Source: Eudorina sp. 2006-703-Eu-15 (Eukaryota > Chlorophyta > Chlorophyceae > Chlamydomonadales > Volvocaceae). Taken from it: DNA of 64,000 bases. The notes under the pieces are model-generated. The model was not told where the DNA came from, ran no database searches, and saw only the letters and a list, made by a program, of their open reading frames with translations. The stretch covers positions 497,501 to 561,500 of the forward strand of contig BDSI01000052.1 in the NCBI GenBank assembly GCA_003117195.1. Direction: 5' to 3'. A program made the translations under genes and the position numbers. Of the stretch, positions 24,501-34,825 are shown in pieces (position 1 is the first letter of the stretch; each line of letters starts with the position of its first letter).

Positions 24501-27500
24501 CCCCGTACCTTCATGATGCAAGTGACCAGGGCCTCCGGGGAGGTGTCCAGGGACGAGTTGTCCTCCAGGGGGGCCATCGTGTAGCCGCCGCGCACCCGAG
24601 CCAACACGGGCCGCCGCCACCAGCTGCGGCTGCCACCCTCCGAGGAGCTCTGCGTGTCGGGTGTGGGAAATTGGTAGACATTTTCAAACTGCGCTGCTGC
24701 CAGAGGGGGGAGGGAGGGTGATCCACAGCCCACAGCCAGCCGCCGTTGGTAGGAGACGGCCAAGCGAGCGATCCCAGGGACCCTAGAGTTGGTCCATATG
24801 TGTTATGTCTGATTGACATAGCCCTCTCCCCATAGGACCCGCCCCAACCACACCCACCCACCTAGGAACAGCCCGAGCCACCCACCTCGACCGACTCCAG
24901 ATCCTCTGCGACCGCGCCCGAGTCCTGCTGCTCGGCCGTCTTGCTCTCCACGAACCTCGCCGGCGGCTCGCAGCTGTTGAACATGAGCACCAGCGTGGGG
25001 CCTGGGGGCAGGCGGGAGGGCACAGACACCCCGGGTGAGGCGGGGATGCGGGGATAAATTGAAAAAAGAAATAAACCCGGAGATGCGGGGATGCGCGCGG
25101 CAAGGCCCACGCAGCAACGGGGGCACTCCAATACCGCCCTCCCCCCTCTGGACCCGTACCTCAGCGCGCACTCCTCTGCACACCTCTAAAGACGCCACTC
25201 GCCGCGACGTCCCAATGCGTGCCCAGCTCGGTCCGTGCAGAACGCAAATGAGGCCAGGTCCAGCCTCAGCCCCGCACGGGCCCATGCTTCGCCTCGCACT
25301 CCTGAACCCCTCGCGACCCCCCTCTCCGCCCCCTCTCCCGCCTGGCCTCACCCGTCTCGTCCGTCTTGAAGACCGTCTCCACCACCAGCTCCCGGGGGGC
25401 GCAGATGGCCCCCGCCAAGCCCGGGGCCTGGATCACGATGCGCAGGACCTGGAGCGGCAGCAGGAGGCGGCGGGCAGGCCACAGGACGTACGTGACACGC
25501 GTCGGGTCCGTCGTGGACTACTCCGCAGTACCGCTGCCGCCACTGGTACCAAGACAGGTGCGCTGGCCGGCTGCAGCACTGGCCGACTGCGTGCTGTGGC
25601 ACGGTAGGGCGTCGGGTGTCTCATGAAGAACCCGCCCGCAACCGCGTCGGGTGTCCCTCGCCGCAAGGTCAGCCCGGCACGAGATTGGGGTCGGGGTCGC
25701 GGCGGACCCGCACCGGCTGACAGACGCGACGACATCCGCGCAGCCTGCCGGCATGTGCTGACCTACGCGGCCCGTCATCCGCCCTCAGCCTTAGAACGTA
25801 CCTCGCTTTACTTTTTGGGCTGTTACAGCAAGGGCAAGTTGTGCGGCACGCGGGCATTGTTTTAGCACACCCGCACTAGGGACACCTCTTATGCATCGGC
25901 GCACCTCTTTTTCGTCGATCGCCCTCCGGCGCTGCAGCACCTCTTGGGAGATGGCCGGGCCCAGGATGGTGGTGGTGCCGCAGTGGGAGGTCAGGGCCGT
26001 GACGCAGCGGCGTGGGCTGCCACGGACCACGGTGCTGACCTGGGGAGGTCGCGGCGCAGGGCAAGGCGGAACCGAACGTCAACTCCTAAACAGGCAACTC
26101 CTTACAACACAACTCCTAAATAGGCCGTCGCTGTGCAGGCAGCCACGGGGGTCGCGCAACGAATAAATATTACTCGGTTGGTGAAGTGCAAATTTCGCCG
26201 TCGCTGTTCCCGACTTTGTATCAGACGCTTTGTATCTGTCTGACAGCAGCCTGCCGACACCACCACCCCGTCAGGGTGGTGTTCTTCGGGTTTATTCTTT
26301 TTTCAATTGAACCACCACCCCGTCAGGTCCGCACCCACCATGAACTCGCCGCCCACGCCCGCCTCCGCGTCGCCTGCGGTCTGCGGCCGGTAGTAGATGG
26401 CCACCCCGTTGACCTGCGCAGCGCAGGTGAGACAGTCTGGTCAGAAGCGCGTTGACGGGTCAAAGTTGGGACGAATTATAATTTCGATGACCGAGACAAG
26501 CTCATGCGCGTGCTGCTTGGCAATCATCGCGACCTTGTGTTCCGGAAACGGGTCCAGCCGATCCCTGTGTTGTCAAACATCAATACCATCAGTAATCAGG
26601 AGCCCAGAAAAAAACAGCCCCGCATGCCTTCCTAACTGTCGCCCGCCCTCGTCCAAGTCCCAGACCAGGGCCCCATACCTGGTCAGCAAAACCCTAGCTC
26701 CACCCGGCCCTGCTACACTGCCCCACACACGCATCCCTTCGACGGTACCTGCTTGTACGGCACCCAGCGCTGCTTGCTGTGGTGCACGTCGCCCCGCAGC
26801 GTCCCCCGGGGCTGCCTGCAGGGCGGCCCGGCGCCGGACAGCGCCCCGGTTGAGCCCCGGGGATGTCCGTGGTGCCCGAGGGTCGAGTGGCCACTCATGA
26901 TAGCTTCCTCCAGCTCCTCGAAGTTTCCCTCGCTGTCGGTGCTGCTGGGCGGCGGCGGCGGCGGCTGCGCCGGCGGCGGCGCGGCCGCGGTGGCGGCGGT
27001 GCCCCTGGACAAAAGCGCCTTCGTCGTCGTCGCGGCCGCCCCGGTTGCCGGCAGGCCAGCGGCGGCTTTCGCCGCCGCCGCCGTCGCGACGGCGAAGGAG
27101 CTGCCCCGGGTCACGCTGCTGGTCGGCGCCGAGGACGACACGGCGCCGTGAGATGAGCCGGGGGGAGAAGGCGCTGCTGCCGCTCCTGCAGCGTCGCGAA
27201 CGCACAGAGAGGCACAGAGGGTTCCAGATGGGTACCCTCAACGCCGTCCAAGAGCTCACCTTGGCCTTGGAAGAGGAGGAAAGGGTGGTGTCCCACGCAG
27301 GTACAGCCTAGGGGCCCGCATTCACTTCCGGCCACAGGAAACACAGGGCATCAAATGGCGCGTTGGGAACCGTCGCGGGCTGGCGAGCACGCCCTGCGCC
27401 GACGCCCTGCACTCGCTCACCCCGTCCGTGCTCCTCCGGTGAAGTCCCGGAGCTGGTGATCTGGGGCCAGGGAACAGCCGGGAGGGGAGGGCAGGGAGCC

Positions 27501-29095
27501 GTTCGAACACGCAGGCTCATCTGGCATGTGACCCAGACGATGATGCGACCCAGATCAGATCATGGACAGGCCCTCCGGGCTCGGGCGTACTGCAAACACC
27601 AGGCGTGGCCGCAGCAAAGACCCTACGTGGACGAGCAAAGACCCTACGTGGACGAGCAAAGACCCTACGTGGACGAGCAAAGACCCTACGTGGACGAGCA
27701 AAGACCCTACGTGGACGCGAATTCAGATTCACGGGACACAGGGCATAGCTGCCGTCCGGATACTCCCATCCGAGAGCAGATGTACAACTTTGCACGCACT
27801 TGGTGATCTGGGTCACACAGTGCCTGGCCCGTTTTTTTTGAAACGACGGGCCCACTCCCAACCACATAACCAGGTAAGGTCGGGTCAGGTGAGGGACCCA
27901 AATCACCTGGGCATTCGGCACCTGCCCTGCCGAAGCTCGGCCCTCCGCAAACGTTTGCACGTGCACCGGGGTACTCGACTTGGACAACGCCGCCGTCGCC
28001 GCGACGCCTGTGGAGCTTGACGGCATCGACGCCGTGCCCTGCAGCGGGCCCGCGCTGATCGTCGTGAAGGCGCCGCCCGCAGTACCGCCACCGCCACCGT
28101 TGGAGGCGCCGCCGGGCACAGTGCCCAGGCTGAGGCGGTGAGGGTGGAAGCTGGTGGTGGCGATGGACCCGGTCTGCGGGGTCGATCCCGTGGCCGCTGC
28201 CATGGCCTTCTCCGTGCGTAGAGTGCTCAGGCACTCGCCCAGCCGGGAGTGCCAGTGCCGCGCCTCGTCCAGGGACTCGAAGCCGAAGGAGAAGGACGTG
28301 TAGCCCTTGGCAGCCCAGCGCGTGGGCCATGACAAGGTGAACATGTACTGGAAAGGTGACGGGCGGGGCAGGGCGTGGGAATGCCAACGGGAGACGTAAG
28401 CATGCCGTGAGCCGTGGACGACAACAGAGTCCTGGCTTATTGGATGATTAGGAGCGGCTCCAGGCAGGGCACGGCTTCCTAGAGAGTTGGGGCCAGCGGT
28501 GGTTTCGTAGGGTGCAGTCAAGGCCACGGGACCGGGTTGTTTCCCGCAATCGGCCCGCGACGAAAAAAAACCAGCCAACCGCTGAGCTGCAAAACCTCAT
28601 TGTAAACAATATTTCCTAAGCCGAAGGCACGGGCACACGGGTGGTATCCTAATGTGTAGGAAAGCGAGGCATACTGGATAGCTGCTGCTTGATACGAACT
28701 CGTAAGCTTACGAACAAACGCCAGATTGGCAGCAACCGGCGACAACAAACGACGACGCAGCATCTTACCAAGCGCACAAGTTGGCCAGGTGTGCCCAAGG
28801 ACTTGGGCTTCACCAACGTTGTAATTGCCCACTGACCGCGAGGGCGCACGTACTTGTTGACAGCCTCCTTAATGTCCGCAAACGTGCGCGGCACAAGATC
28901 ACACTGAGATGTGAGAATCCACTGCTTGTTGTCCTCAGGGTTCTCTTCAATATTATGGTACGTGATGAACTTGGACCGATACAACCGCACACGCCGAATG
29001 ACGACATAGTCACTGTTGGAAGTTCCTTTATACACATCAGCGTCTTCCAGGGCCACCTCCGGTTCCTCGGGCACGCCATACTCAGGGCTCGCCAT
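18578..29095 (-). CDS. PH-START-EDR2_C (DUF1336) protein, EDR2-like
   Basis: The family includes plant ENHANCED DISEASE RESISTANCE 2, a membrane- and lipid-associated regulator. Twenty phase-consistent exons, in transcript order: 29095-28769, 28347-27907, 27460-27421, 27185-26749, 26413-26339, 26039-25905, 25448-25352, 25001-24886, 24649-24509, 24285-24103, 23663-23475, 23014-22772, 22352-22266, 21867-21728, 21055-20882, 20454-20304, 19908-19797, 19282-19140, 18984-18682, 18604-18578. The product is 1186 aa. A PH-like domain spans about residues 20-155 (ends with [16 protein letters not shown]). START spans about 405-665 ([55 protein letters not shown]). EDR2_C spans about 810-1070 ([57 protein letters not shown]). 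The start is the first ATG of an open first exon. Ala/Ser-rich linkers separate the domains. If the last intron is retained, the frame instead stops at 18304. Function in algae is not established. Confidence 0.87.
19300..19330 (+). repeat. Introner-like repeat A, antisense to host gene, near acceptor
   Basis: A partial copy of the A motif (ATTGAAAAAAGAAATAAACCCGAAG) on the plus strand. The host gene is on the minus strand, so the copy supplies a pyrimidine-rich stretch just upstream of the 3' splice site at 19283. Confidence 0.5.
20260..20292 (-). repeat. Introner-like repeat A, sense, near donor
   Basis: AATTGAAAAAAGAAATAAACCC on the minus strand, starting about 13 nt after the donor at 20303 of the EDR2-like gene. 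Confidence 0.65.
20776..20858 (-). repeat. Introner-like repeat A, long copy (about 80 bp), sense, near donor
   Basis: On the minus strand it begins GAATTGAAAAAAGAAATC and ends in a CTTACGTGGTGGG-like segment. About 80 bp are shared with the copy at 49373-49455 in the unrelated ABC-transporter gene. It follows the donor at 20881 by about 30 nt. Confidence 0.75.
21386..21428 (+). repeat. Introner-like repeat B
   Basis: TATAGGAAATTGGTAGACAT followed by a CACTGCGCTG tail, antisense to the EDR2-like gene, in the middle of the intron 21056-21727. Confidence 0.65.
22405..22448 (+). repeat. Introner-like repeat B, antisense, near acceptor
   Basis: TATAGGAAATTGGTAGACAC plus CAAACTGCGCTGCTGCCAGAG, about 50 nt upstream of the acceptor at 22353. 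Confidence 0.7.
22618..22698. repeat. GATCTGATCC tandem repeat
   Basis: About eight imperfect 10-bp and 5-bp TCTGA/TCCGA units in an intron of the EDR2-like gene. Related short TCTGA runs occur at 13250 and 17961. Confidence 0.85.
23389..23428 (-). repeat. Introner-like repeat B, sense, near donor
   Basis: The minus strand reads ATAGGAAATTGGTAGACACA then TTCAAACC, about 50 nt after the donor at 23474. Confidence 0.65.
23685..23800. repeat. Minisatellite, about 38-bp unit, three copies
   Basis: Units contain GGAAAACACGTCGG and GACAGGCAGGG. It lies in an intron of the EDR2-like gene. Confidence 0.8.
24663..24706 (+). repeat. Introner-like repeat B, antisense, at acceptor
   Basis: GGAAATTGGTAGACATTTTC then AAACTGCGCTGCTGCCAGAG. 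In the sense of the host gene its complement gives the pyrimidine-rich tract immediately before the acceptor at 24650. Confidence 0.75.
25055..25086 (+). repeat. Introner-like repeat A, antisense, near acceptor
   Basis: AAATTGAAAAAAGAAATAAA then CCCGGAGATGCG, about 55 nt upstream of the acceptor at 25002 of the EDR2-like gene. Confidence 0.7.
26283..26314 (-). repeat. Introner-like repeat A, sense, near donor
   Basis: The minus strand reads CAATTGAAAAAAGAATAAAC then CCGAAGAAC, about 25 nt after the donor at 26338. Confidence 0.7.
27613..27717. repeat. 21-bp tandem repeat, five copies
   Basis: Perfect units of AAAGACCCTACGTGGACGAG plus C, in the second intron (27461-27906) of the EDR2-like gene. 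There are no spacers of variable sequence, so it is a minisatellite and not a CRISPR array. Confidence 0.9.
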
Positions 29096-29583
29096 GGCGA
29101 TACGAAAGTCTCAGGGTGCAATGATTGCGTCAAAAGATAGGCATATCGTTGCGAGTCTAACGTCTGATATGCAAGTCTCAAGGTAACAGTGTTACGGGTT
29201 GCCAGGGCCGTGGCCCTGTCGAACCCGCACCAAAACGCAGTCCAACAAACGCGTGTAAAATGATCACAGCCAGAAACGATAATTTTGGTCAATACATATA
29301 CCACCTGCCCACTTGGGCAGGAGACGCCCGCAAATCATCGCCGCGGTTGGTCTCGGCGCCGATGTTTTGTTCGTTCCTGGGGTTCAGCCCACATTTCCTG
29401 AATCACACAAGCAAGGTAGAGTTGATATTGCCACTTTATTCCTATTTTCTGAAGCAACTGACAGGCGCAATAGTTTGTTCTGTGTTGTTCTTCGTGAAAG
29501 TTCCATGCAAGCCTGATTGTGCGCGTTCAATCACAGGAAATTATTCCCCGCCGAGATTGCCCCTCAAAGCGCAGAGCGCCTCC
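29096..29583. promoter_or_regulatory. Divergent promoter region between EDR2-like and hydrolase genes
   Basis: The two start codons face away from each other across at most 488 bp (or 710 bp if the hydrolase starts at 29806). The segment is less GC-rich than its surroundings and carries no convincing gene. It must contain the start regions of both transcripts. No TATA box or known operator can be identified. Confidence 0.5.
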
Positions 29584-32500
29584 ATGCTGGCACGCGCCAG
29601 CGCTCGAGGCCACCGCAGAGCGTACGGCTACTCCACCGCTGTGCCGCAACTGCGCGTGTCTTGCGGGGCTGTGCCTCCCGTGTTGCCCCATCGCAACCTA
29701 GCACTCCATAACCGCCTTCTCCCCGTCACGCGCCCTGGCAGCATCGGCCCACAGCTCTCCCGTCAACGCAGTCAGCCAGCGCACCAACGCCAACGGTTGG
29801 TTGCCATGTCGTCCTTTCTCAAGGAGGCCCTCAAGGGCGCCAAGGTTGGTGAGCTAAAGGGCCCGTCTGAACCAAATCAACATCAAATTCTCAAATCCTC
29901 TAATGCGGGTCTCACGTTGCGGTCACTCACATGATGGTCTGGGACATTACGGCCGTACAGGCGTTGCGGCTGCATCCCGCACGTCCAACCCGGTGAACGT
30001 ACACCCCCATCTCCATCGCCGTACAGGCCGACATAGATAGCGCCGGCGGCGACATGCTGCCGAAGCTCGCCCGCGCGGCCCGAGTGGCCAAGATCCTGGG
30101 GATGGAGATCGCCGCGATCTTGGCGCTTGCGCCGTACGGCTTGTACGCCATGTCGGTTTACAGGTGGGTGGAGCTTGATAATTGAAAGAAAAAAAGCACT
30201 CGTAGCGATCAGGTGGGTTTACGGCAGGTTTCAATCAACACAGACGAAGCACACCCGCAGGCGGCATCCAAGGCGGCGTGCAGCCAGCCCAGCCCATTGC
30301 GCCCGGGCGTCATGTGGCACACCCCCGCCGCGATGCGACCTTCCCTCCCAAGACTAACTCACCCGGTGGTTAGCTAAAGCTGAACCCTTGGAGCTGAACC
30401 CTTGGAGCTGAACCCTTGGAGCTGAACCCTTGGAGCTGAACCCTTGGAGCTGAACCCTTGGAGCTGAACCCTTGGAGCTGAACCCTTGGAGCTGAACCCT
30501 TGGAGCTGAACCCTTGGAGCTGAACCCTCGGAAAGAGAGCGCTGGCTGCTGGGCCCGATGCGCGGATGTGTGGCCTGCCCCTGCAGGCGCCTGACAACCC
30601 TTCCGGCGGACCAGCTACCGGCGCCACCACCCCCTGAAGGGCAGCACAGCTCCTCCCCTAGACCTCCTGACCTGGCCACCGCGCTCGCGCAGCTGCCGCC
30701 CGATCGGTACGGCGTTGCCGTGCAGAGGCAGGTGCCGTACGGCCCCGCGTCGCGCAATGTGCTCGACCTCTATGTCCCGCTGCCCGGACCCAGCCACAAC
30801 CAACACCAACACCAACACCAACACCAGCAGCACCAAGCGCCCATGCCGGTCGTGTTTTTCTTGCACGGTGGCGTGTGGGCCAGCGGGGAGACCTGGCAGT
30901 ACGCGCCCATGGCGACGCGGCTGGCGCAGGCGGGGCTCATCGTGGTCGTCCCTACGTACACCCTGTACCCCGAGGCTTTGGCGGGTGAGCTACGACCATG
31001 TACGGCCATGTACGACATTCGAGGGGGGCTGTAGCACCGCCGCGGTGGGTACCGCGGTGTCGTGTTAGTTGCCGGCACGAGACAGGCCAACCGGCGCAAA
31101 GAGGAGTGCTCCGAAACGCAACATGGCACAGGTGGGTATTCAAGGAGGTGCACCGAGCCGGGGGCCGGCGTGCAATCCGTACGGATGCCGTACGACACGT
31201 AACCTCTCATGTATGTCTCATGCGGGAGCCCGGGGAGTCCGGGGACGCCACTCGATCTCGGCCCCGTGCCGTTCCGCCCCCACTGCGTCGTACAGGCACG
31301 ATGGTGGAGGAGGTCAGTGCCGCGATGACGTGGACCTTCGACAACGTGGCTCGGTACGGCGGCGACCCTGCCCGCGTCAGCGCAGTCGGACACTCCGCCG
31401 GCGGCCACCTAATCGCCTGGGCGCTGCTGCGCCGCGCCGCCGCCGCCGCAGGCGTACGTGCCCGAGCCGCCGCCGCAGCGGCGGCGGCGCCGCCGCCGCC
31501 GCAGACCGACGGCGCCGCCGGCAACGGCGGGGTCGGTAACGGTCTTGAGGAGCCGCAACGACGAGGGCGACACGGCGAGGACGAGCAGCCGCAGGGGTCC
31601 GCGGCGCACCAAACCGACCCACGGGACACGGCGGCGTACCTGCTGGGTGGCGGCGGCACGTCTGTCTCGGGGGCCTTACACGCGTTACGCGCCGTCGCCG
31701 ACGTGCAGCTGCATCCCAAGGCGGGCGTAGACATGTCGTACGATGACGGAAGCGCCGCCGCCGCTGCGGGCGCGGCGGCGGCGGCGCCCTCACATGCGGA
31801 GCTCGACACTCGCATGCCGGCGGTGTTCGTCGGCATGTCGGCGGTGTACGACATCGCGAAGCATTACGAGTTCGAGAAAGCGCGTGCGGTACAGGAGCTC
31901 TCGATGATGAAGCGGGCGGTGGGCGGTCCCGCCGGCTTCGCCGCCGCGTCGCCCGCGGTCATCCTGGCCCGAGCTGCGGATGCGGCGGAGGACGCCGCCG
32001 GCGGCGCCCGGCCGCCCGCCGACGGCGGCCACTTCACCTCTTTCTTCACCTCGTTCGAGTTGCTCGGGGACGCCATCCCGTCGCGTGCAGGCCTGGCGGA
32101 TCCAGCCGTCGCCGCCGCCGCTGGCGGCGGCGGCGGCGGCGGCGCAGGCCCGTCGGGCCCCTCGGAGCCGTTCAGCCTGGCGGCGGCGGCGCAGCTACCA
32201 CCGTTCGTGGTGATGGGCAGCGGCTCAGATCACATGGTTCCGTGGCATGAGGGCGCGGAGTTGGTGCTACAGCTGCGAAGGTAAGGAGCAGTGGCAGACA
32301 GCAGATCCAAGTACGGTATGGTACGGTATGGTACGGCAACCCCATGTGCGCTCATCGGACCCCATGAGCGCTCATTTGATGCCTAGGAGGCCCGGCTCTG
32401 CGGGGACGGGATGGGACGGGACGGGTCGGGACGGGACGTGAAGAACGAATGCTTTGTGCGGAGGACTGCCCTGGGTGTGGGTGTGGGTGAGGGTGGCGGA

Positions 32501-33767
32501 GCCGGGTGCGTCAGGTAGTCGCGTCTCTCCGGGAGACGTCACCGGGCAGCCTCGCCTACACGTGTGTCGTGTCGTGTCGTGTCGTGCTCTCCTTCCATTA
32601 CATATGGGAGACGTCACCGGGCAGCCTCGCCTACACGTGTGTCGTGTCGTGTCGTGTCGTGCTCTCCTTCCATTACATATGGGATTGTGGGTCACCGCGG
32701 GGTCCACTGTAACGTGGTTCATCCGTCAGTCAATAGCCGCTAGAGATCGATTGTCGCTGAGCTGACGAAATGTTTTGCTGGCGCCAGAGGGAGAGCGTGG
32801 CTTGGGTGGCGGGGTGAAGGCAGGGAGGGCGAACCGAGGGGGTTCAGCCGAGAGGGACCCGACCATCCGACAACCCGGAAGATGCAGAGACGGGGTACTC
32901 GGGCACCGAAACCAATCATCCCAAGAACCCAGGCAGCAGCACCAGTTTTCAGGCAGCAGCAGCAGCAACAGCAGTTTTCAGGCAGCAGCAGCAGCAGCAG
33001 TTTTCAGGCAGCAGCAGCAGCAGCCCCCGTTTTTAGGCAGCAGCAGCAGCAGCACCAGTTTTCAGGCAGCAGCAGCAGCAGCAGCAGCACTAGTTTTCAG
33101 GTAGCAGCAGCAGCAGCAGGCAAGAAGGGCCACCCGGGATTTGCGGCAAAGGAAGGGTCGGAAGGGGACCCTGCCGGCACCCAGCATGCAAACGCACCGT
33201 GCGGGGCCATGCGTGTGCTGCGGGCTGGCAGGAAGGACCGCCAAGACTCCTCGAGCTGCCCTGTCCCCTGTCCCCTGTCCCCTGTCCCCTGTCCCTGCTC
33301 CCGCTCCCACTTACCCAACATCGCGGCCGTCATATATGGTACGCGGCCATCATATGGTACATAGTGTGCAGAGGGACTGCCGTGCCTCCTGCAGGTGTGG
33401 CGTGCCGGTACGACACCTGCTGTACAATCACGTGGGGCACGGCGACTTTGTCATGTCGTGGCGGCCCCTGAAGGCGGCGGACAGGGCGGCGGTGATGCCT
33501 CACGGCGGCGGCGTCAGCGAAGGCGATGCCGACCTCCAGATGATGGAGGGGTTGCTGCCCTGCGCCCGGGACTTGTTGCGCATCGTGACGGGCCAGGTGC
33601 AGCCGACGGCGGCCGCGGCGGCGGCGTTGACGTCCTTCGCGTCGAGAGTCGCGGTCGCCGCGACAGCCACGGCGGCGGCCGCCCTGACGCGGCAAGAGTC
33701 ATCAAACGCCGAGGCGGGCGCGGCGGACGGCGCGGCGACGGTTGTTGCGACCCGGTCCAAGCTGTAG
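29584..33767 (+). CDS. Alpha/beta-hydrolase, isoprenylcysteine methylesterase (ICME)-like
   Basis: ICME-type enzymes hydrolyse the C-terminal methyl ester of prenylated proteins at membranes. Exons are 29584 or 29806-29844, 30027-30163, 30587-30984, 31296-32280 and 33395-33767, all phase-matched. The protein is 643 aa from ATG 29806, or 717 aa from ATG 29584, the latter adding an Arg/Ser/Ala-rich N-terminus that could be a transit peptide. Numbered from 29806: a possible membrane helix in exon 2 (ILGMEIAAILALAPYGLYAM), the oxyanion-hole motif HGGVWASG, and the nucleophile elbow GHSAGGH with Ser225. The acid is probably the Asp in GSGSDHMVP, and the His in VGHGDF of exon 5 completes the triad; the exon 4/5 junction falls between these last two. 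An Ala/Gly-rich insert of over 100 residues lies between the nucleophile and the acid. The exact substrate is inferred; a generic carboxylesterase is possible. Confidence 0.85.
30375..30530. repeat. 14-bp tandem repeat, about 11 copies
   Basis: Near-perfect units of AGCTGAACCCTTGG in intron 2 of the hydrolase gene, shortly before the exon 3 acceptor at 30586. Confidence 0.9.
32530..32682. repeat. Direct duplication, about 76-bp unit
   Basis: A segment beginning GGGAGACGTCACCGGGCAGC and ending TCCATTACATAT occurs twice back to back in hydrolase intron 4. Each copy holds a GTGTC microsatellite. Confidence 0.85.
32690..32713. mobile_element. MITE terminal repeat fragment
   Basis: GTCACCGCGGGGTCCACTGTAAC is the inverted form of the TIR family at 1 and 2491, inside hydrolase intron 4 just after the 76-bp duplication. 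A short inserted element probably ends here; its left end is not clear. Confidence 0.5.
32930..33119. repeat. CAG-rich minisatellite with TTTTCAGG spacer
   Basis: Runs of AGCAGCAGCAG separated by TTTTCAGGC occur about seven times in hydrolase intron 4. Each TTTTCAG is itself acceptor-like, so decoy 3' splice sites lie upstream of the used acceptor at 33394. Confidence 0.85.
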
Positions 33768-34825
33768 CAGGGCGGGTGCAAGCTGTAGCAGGGCGGGTGC
33801 GAGCTCCCTCCATGCTATGCTTGGTACCAGTTGGCACAATCTTGTCCAGCCTGAGGTGGAATGTGCCGTGGAACGGGGGGCGCTGATTTAGTGGCAAGGG
33901 GGTTAAACTCTGTGGGCAAATGGATCCTATGGGTGGCGGGATCCTATGGCGGTGGCGGTAGGTGGCGGCGCCAGGCACGCATGGGTGTTCGTGAGCAGGA
34001 GTAGCAGGGGTACATTGAGACATGCAAGGGTCACAGCTGAGCCCGGAGATGCCCGTATATATGCCACACGACTGCCCTTGCCCCAGCCAGGAATATGTGT
34101 TAAAATAAACCAGGAATATGTGTGTGTGTGTATATGGTATGTGTGTTTAGGTAAGAGACTTGCTTGTCCCCCCCCTTCGGGTGATATTTTGAGGACCGGT
34201 ATCGTTAGCAGGGTGGCCTCGGCCCCGCGCACGAAGTGCGTCACTACGTGATGAGTGGTGGTGTAGGAGTGAATGGGTGTTGCAGCGCACCTGCCAAGGA
34301 TTGACCACAGGTGCACGTACGTCGGTGCCCACCTGCCGACATTCCAGGAGAACTACCTGCCGCGGCCATCCGACCAAGCAGCGTGATGCCAGTTGCGCAT
34401 GAGGCATGACTGGAGCTGGTGTCGGTCTCTTCGGTGTCGATCTATAGTGCCGGTCTCTTCAGTGTCGGTCTCTGGGTGTCAGCTGCGAGATTGACGACAC
34501 GTTGCGCTCTAGGGTTAATTGTCGGGCAAAGCTGACCCGCGCGCGCGGTGTCCACTGCAACATAACTTACATAAATGAAGGACATTATGGTTAATGCCTG
34601 AGAGGCACCAGCATGTACGGGGTGAGCCGTCAGGACTTCCCCGGAGGCTGCCGTCGTCCCAACCTCACAGGAACCTATTCGAAGCTTTGTACCCAAGTTG
34701 TCTCCGCGCCTAAATTGCACAAACCATAACGCCGCGACACAGCATGGCTTGTTGAAGCCCAGCAACACAGTCAAGGTCATGGGGGCTGAGCGGTCTGACC
34801 ATGACTGCGTGGTCTGACCATGACC
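33768..34825. other. Intergenic stretch before the 259-bp array
   Basis: It starts with a 21-bp duplication that repeats the stop-codon context of the hydrolase gene (33762-33803). A MITE-like remnant is possible at 34525-34556 (CCGCGCGCGCGGTGTCCACTGCAAC). About 34735-34785 on the minus strand resembles the ATGACCTTGACTGCG part of the 259-bp repeat and its relative at 58060. No gene is recognised. Confidence 0.45.

Noticed and set aside
27613..27717. CRISPR-like regular repeats (also 30375-30530, 47664-47757, 62513-62815)
   Set aside because: Units are directly adjacent with no unique spacers, in introns of eukaryotic genes; they are minisatellites.
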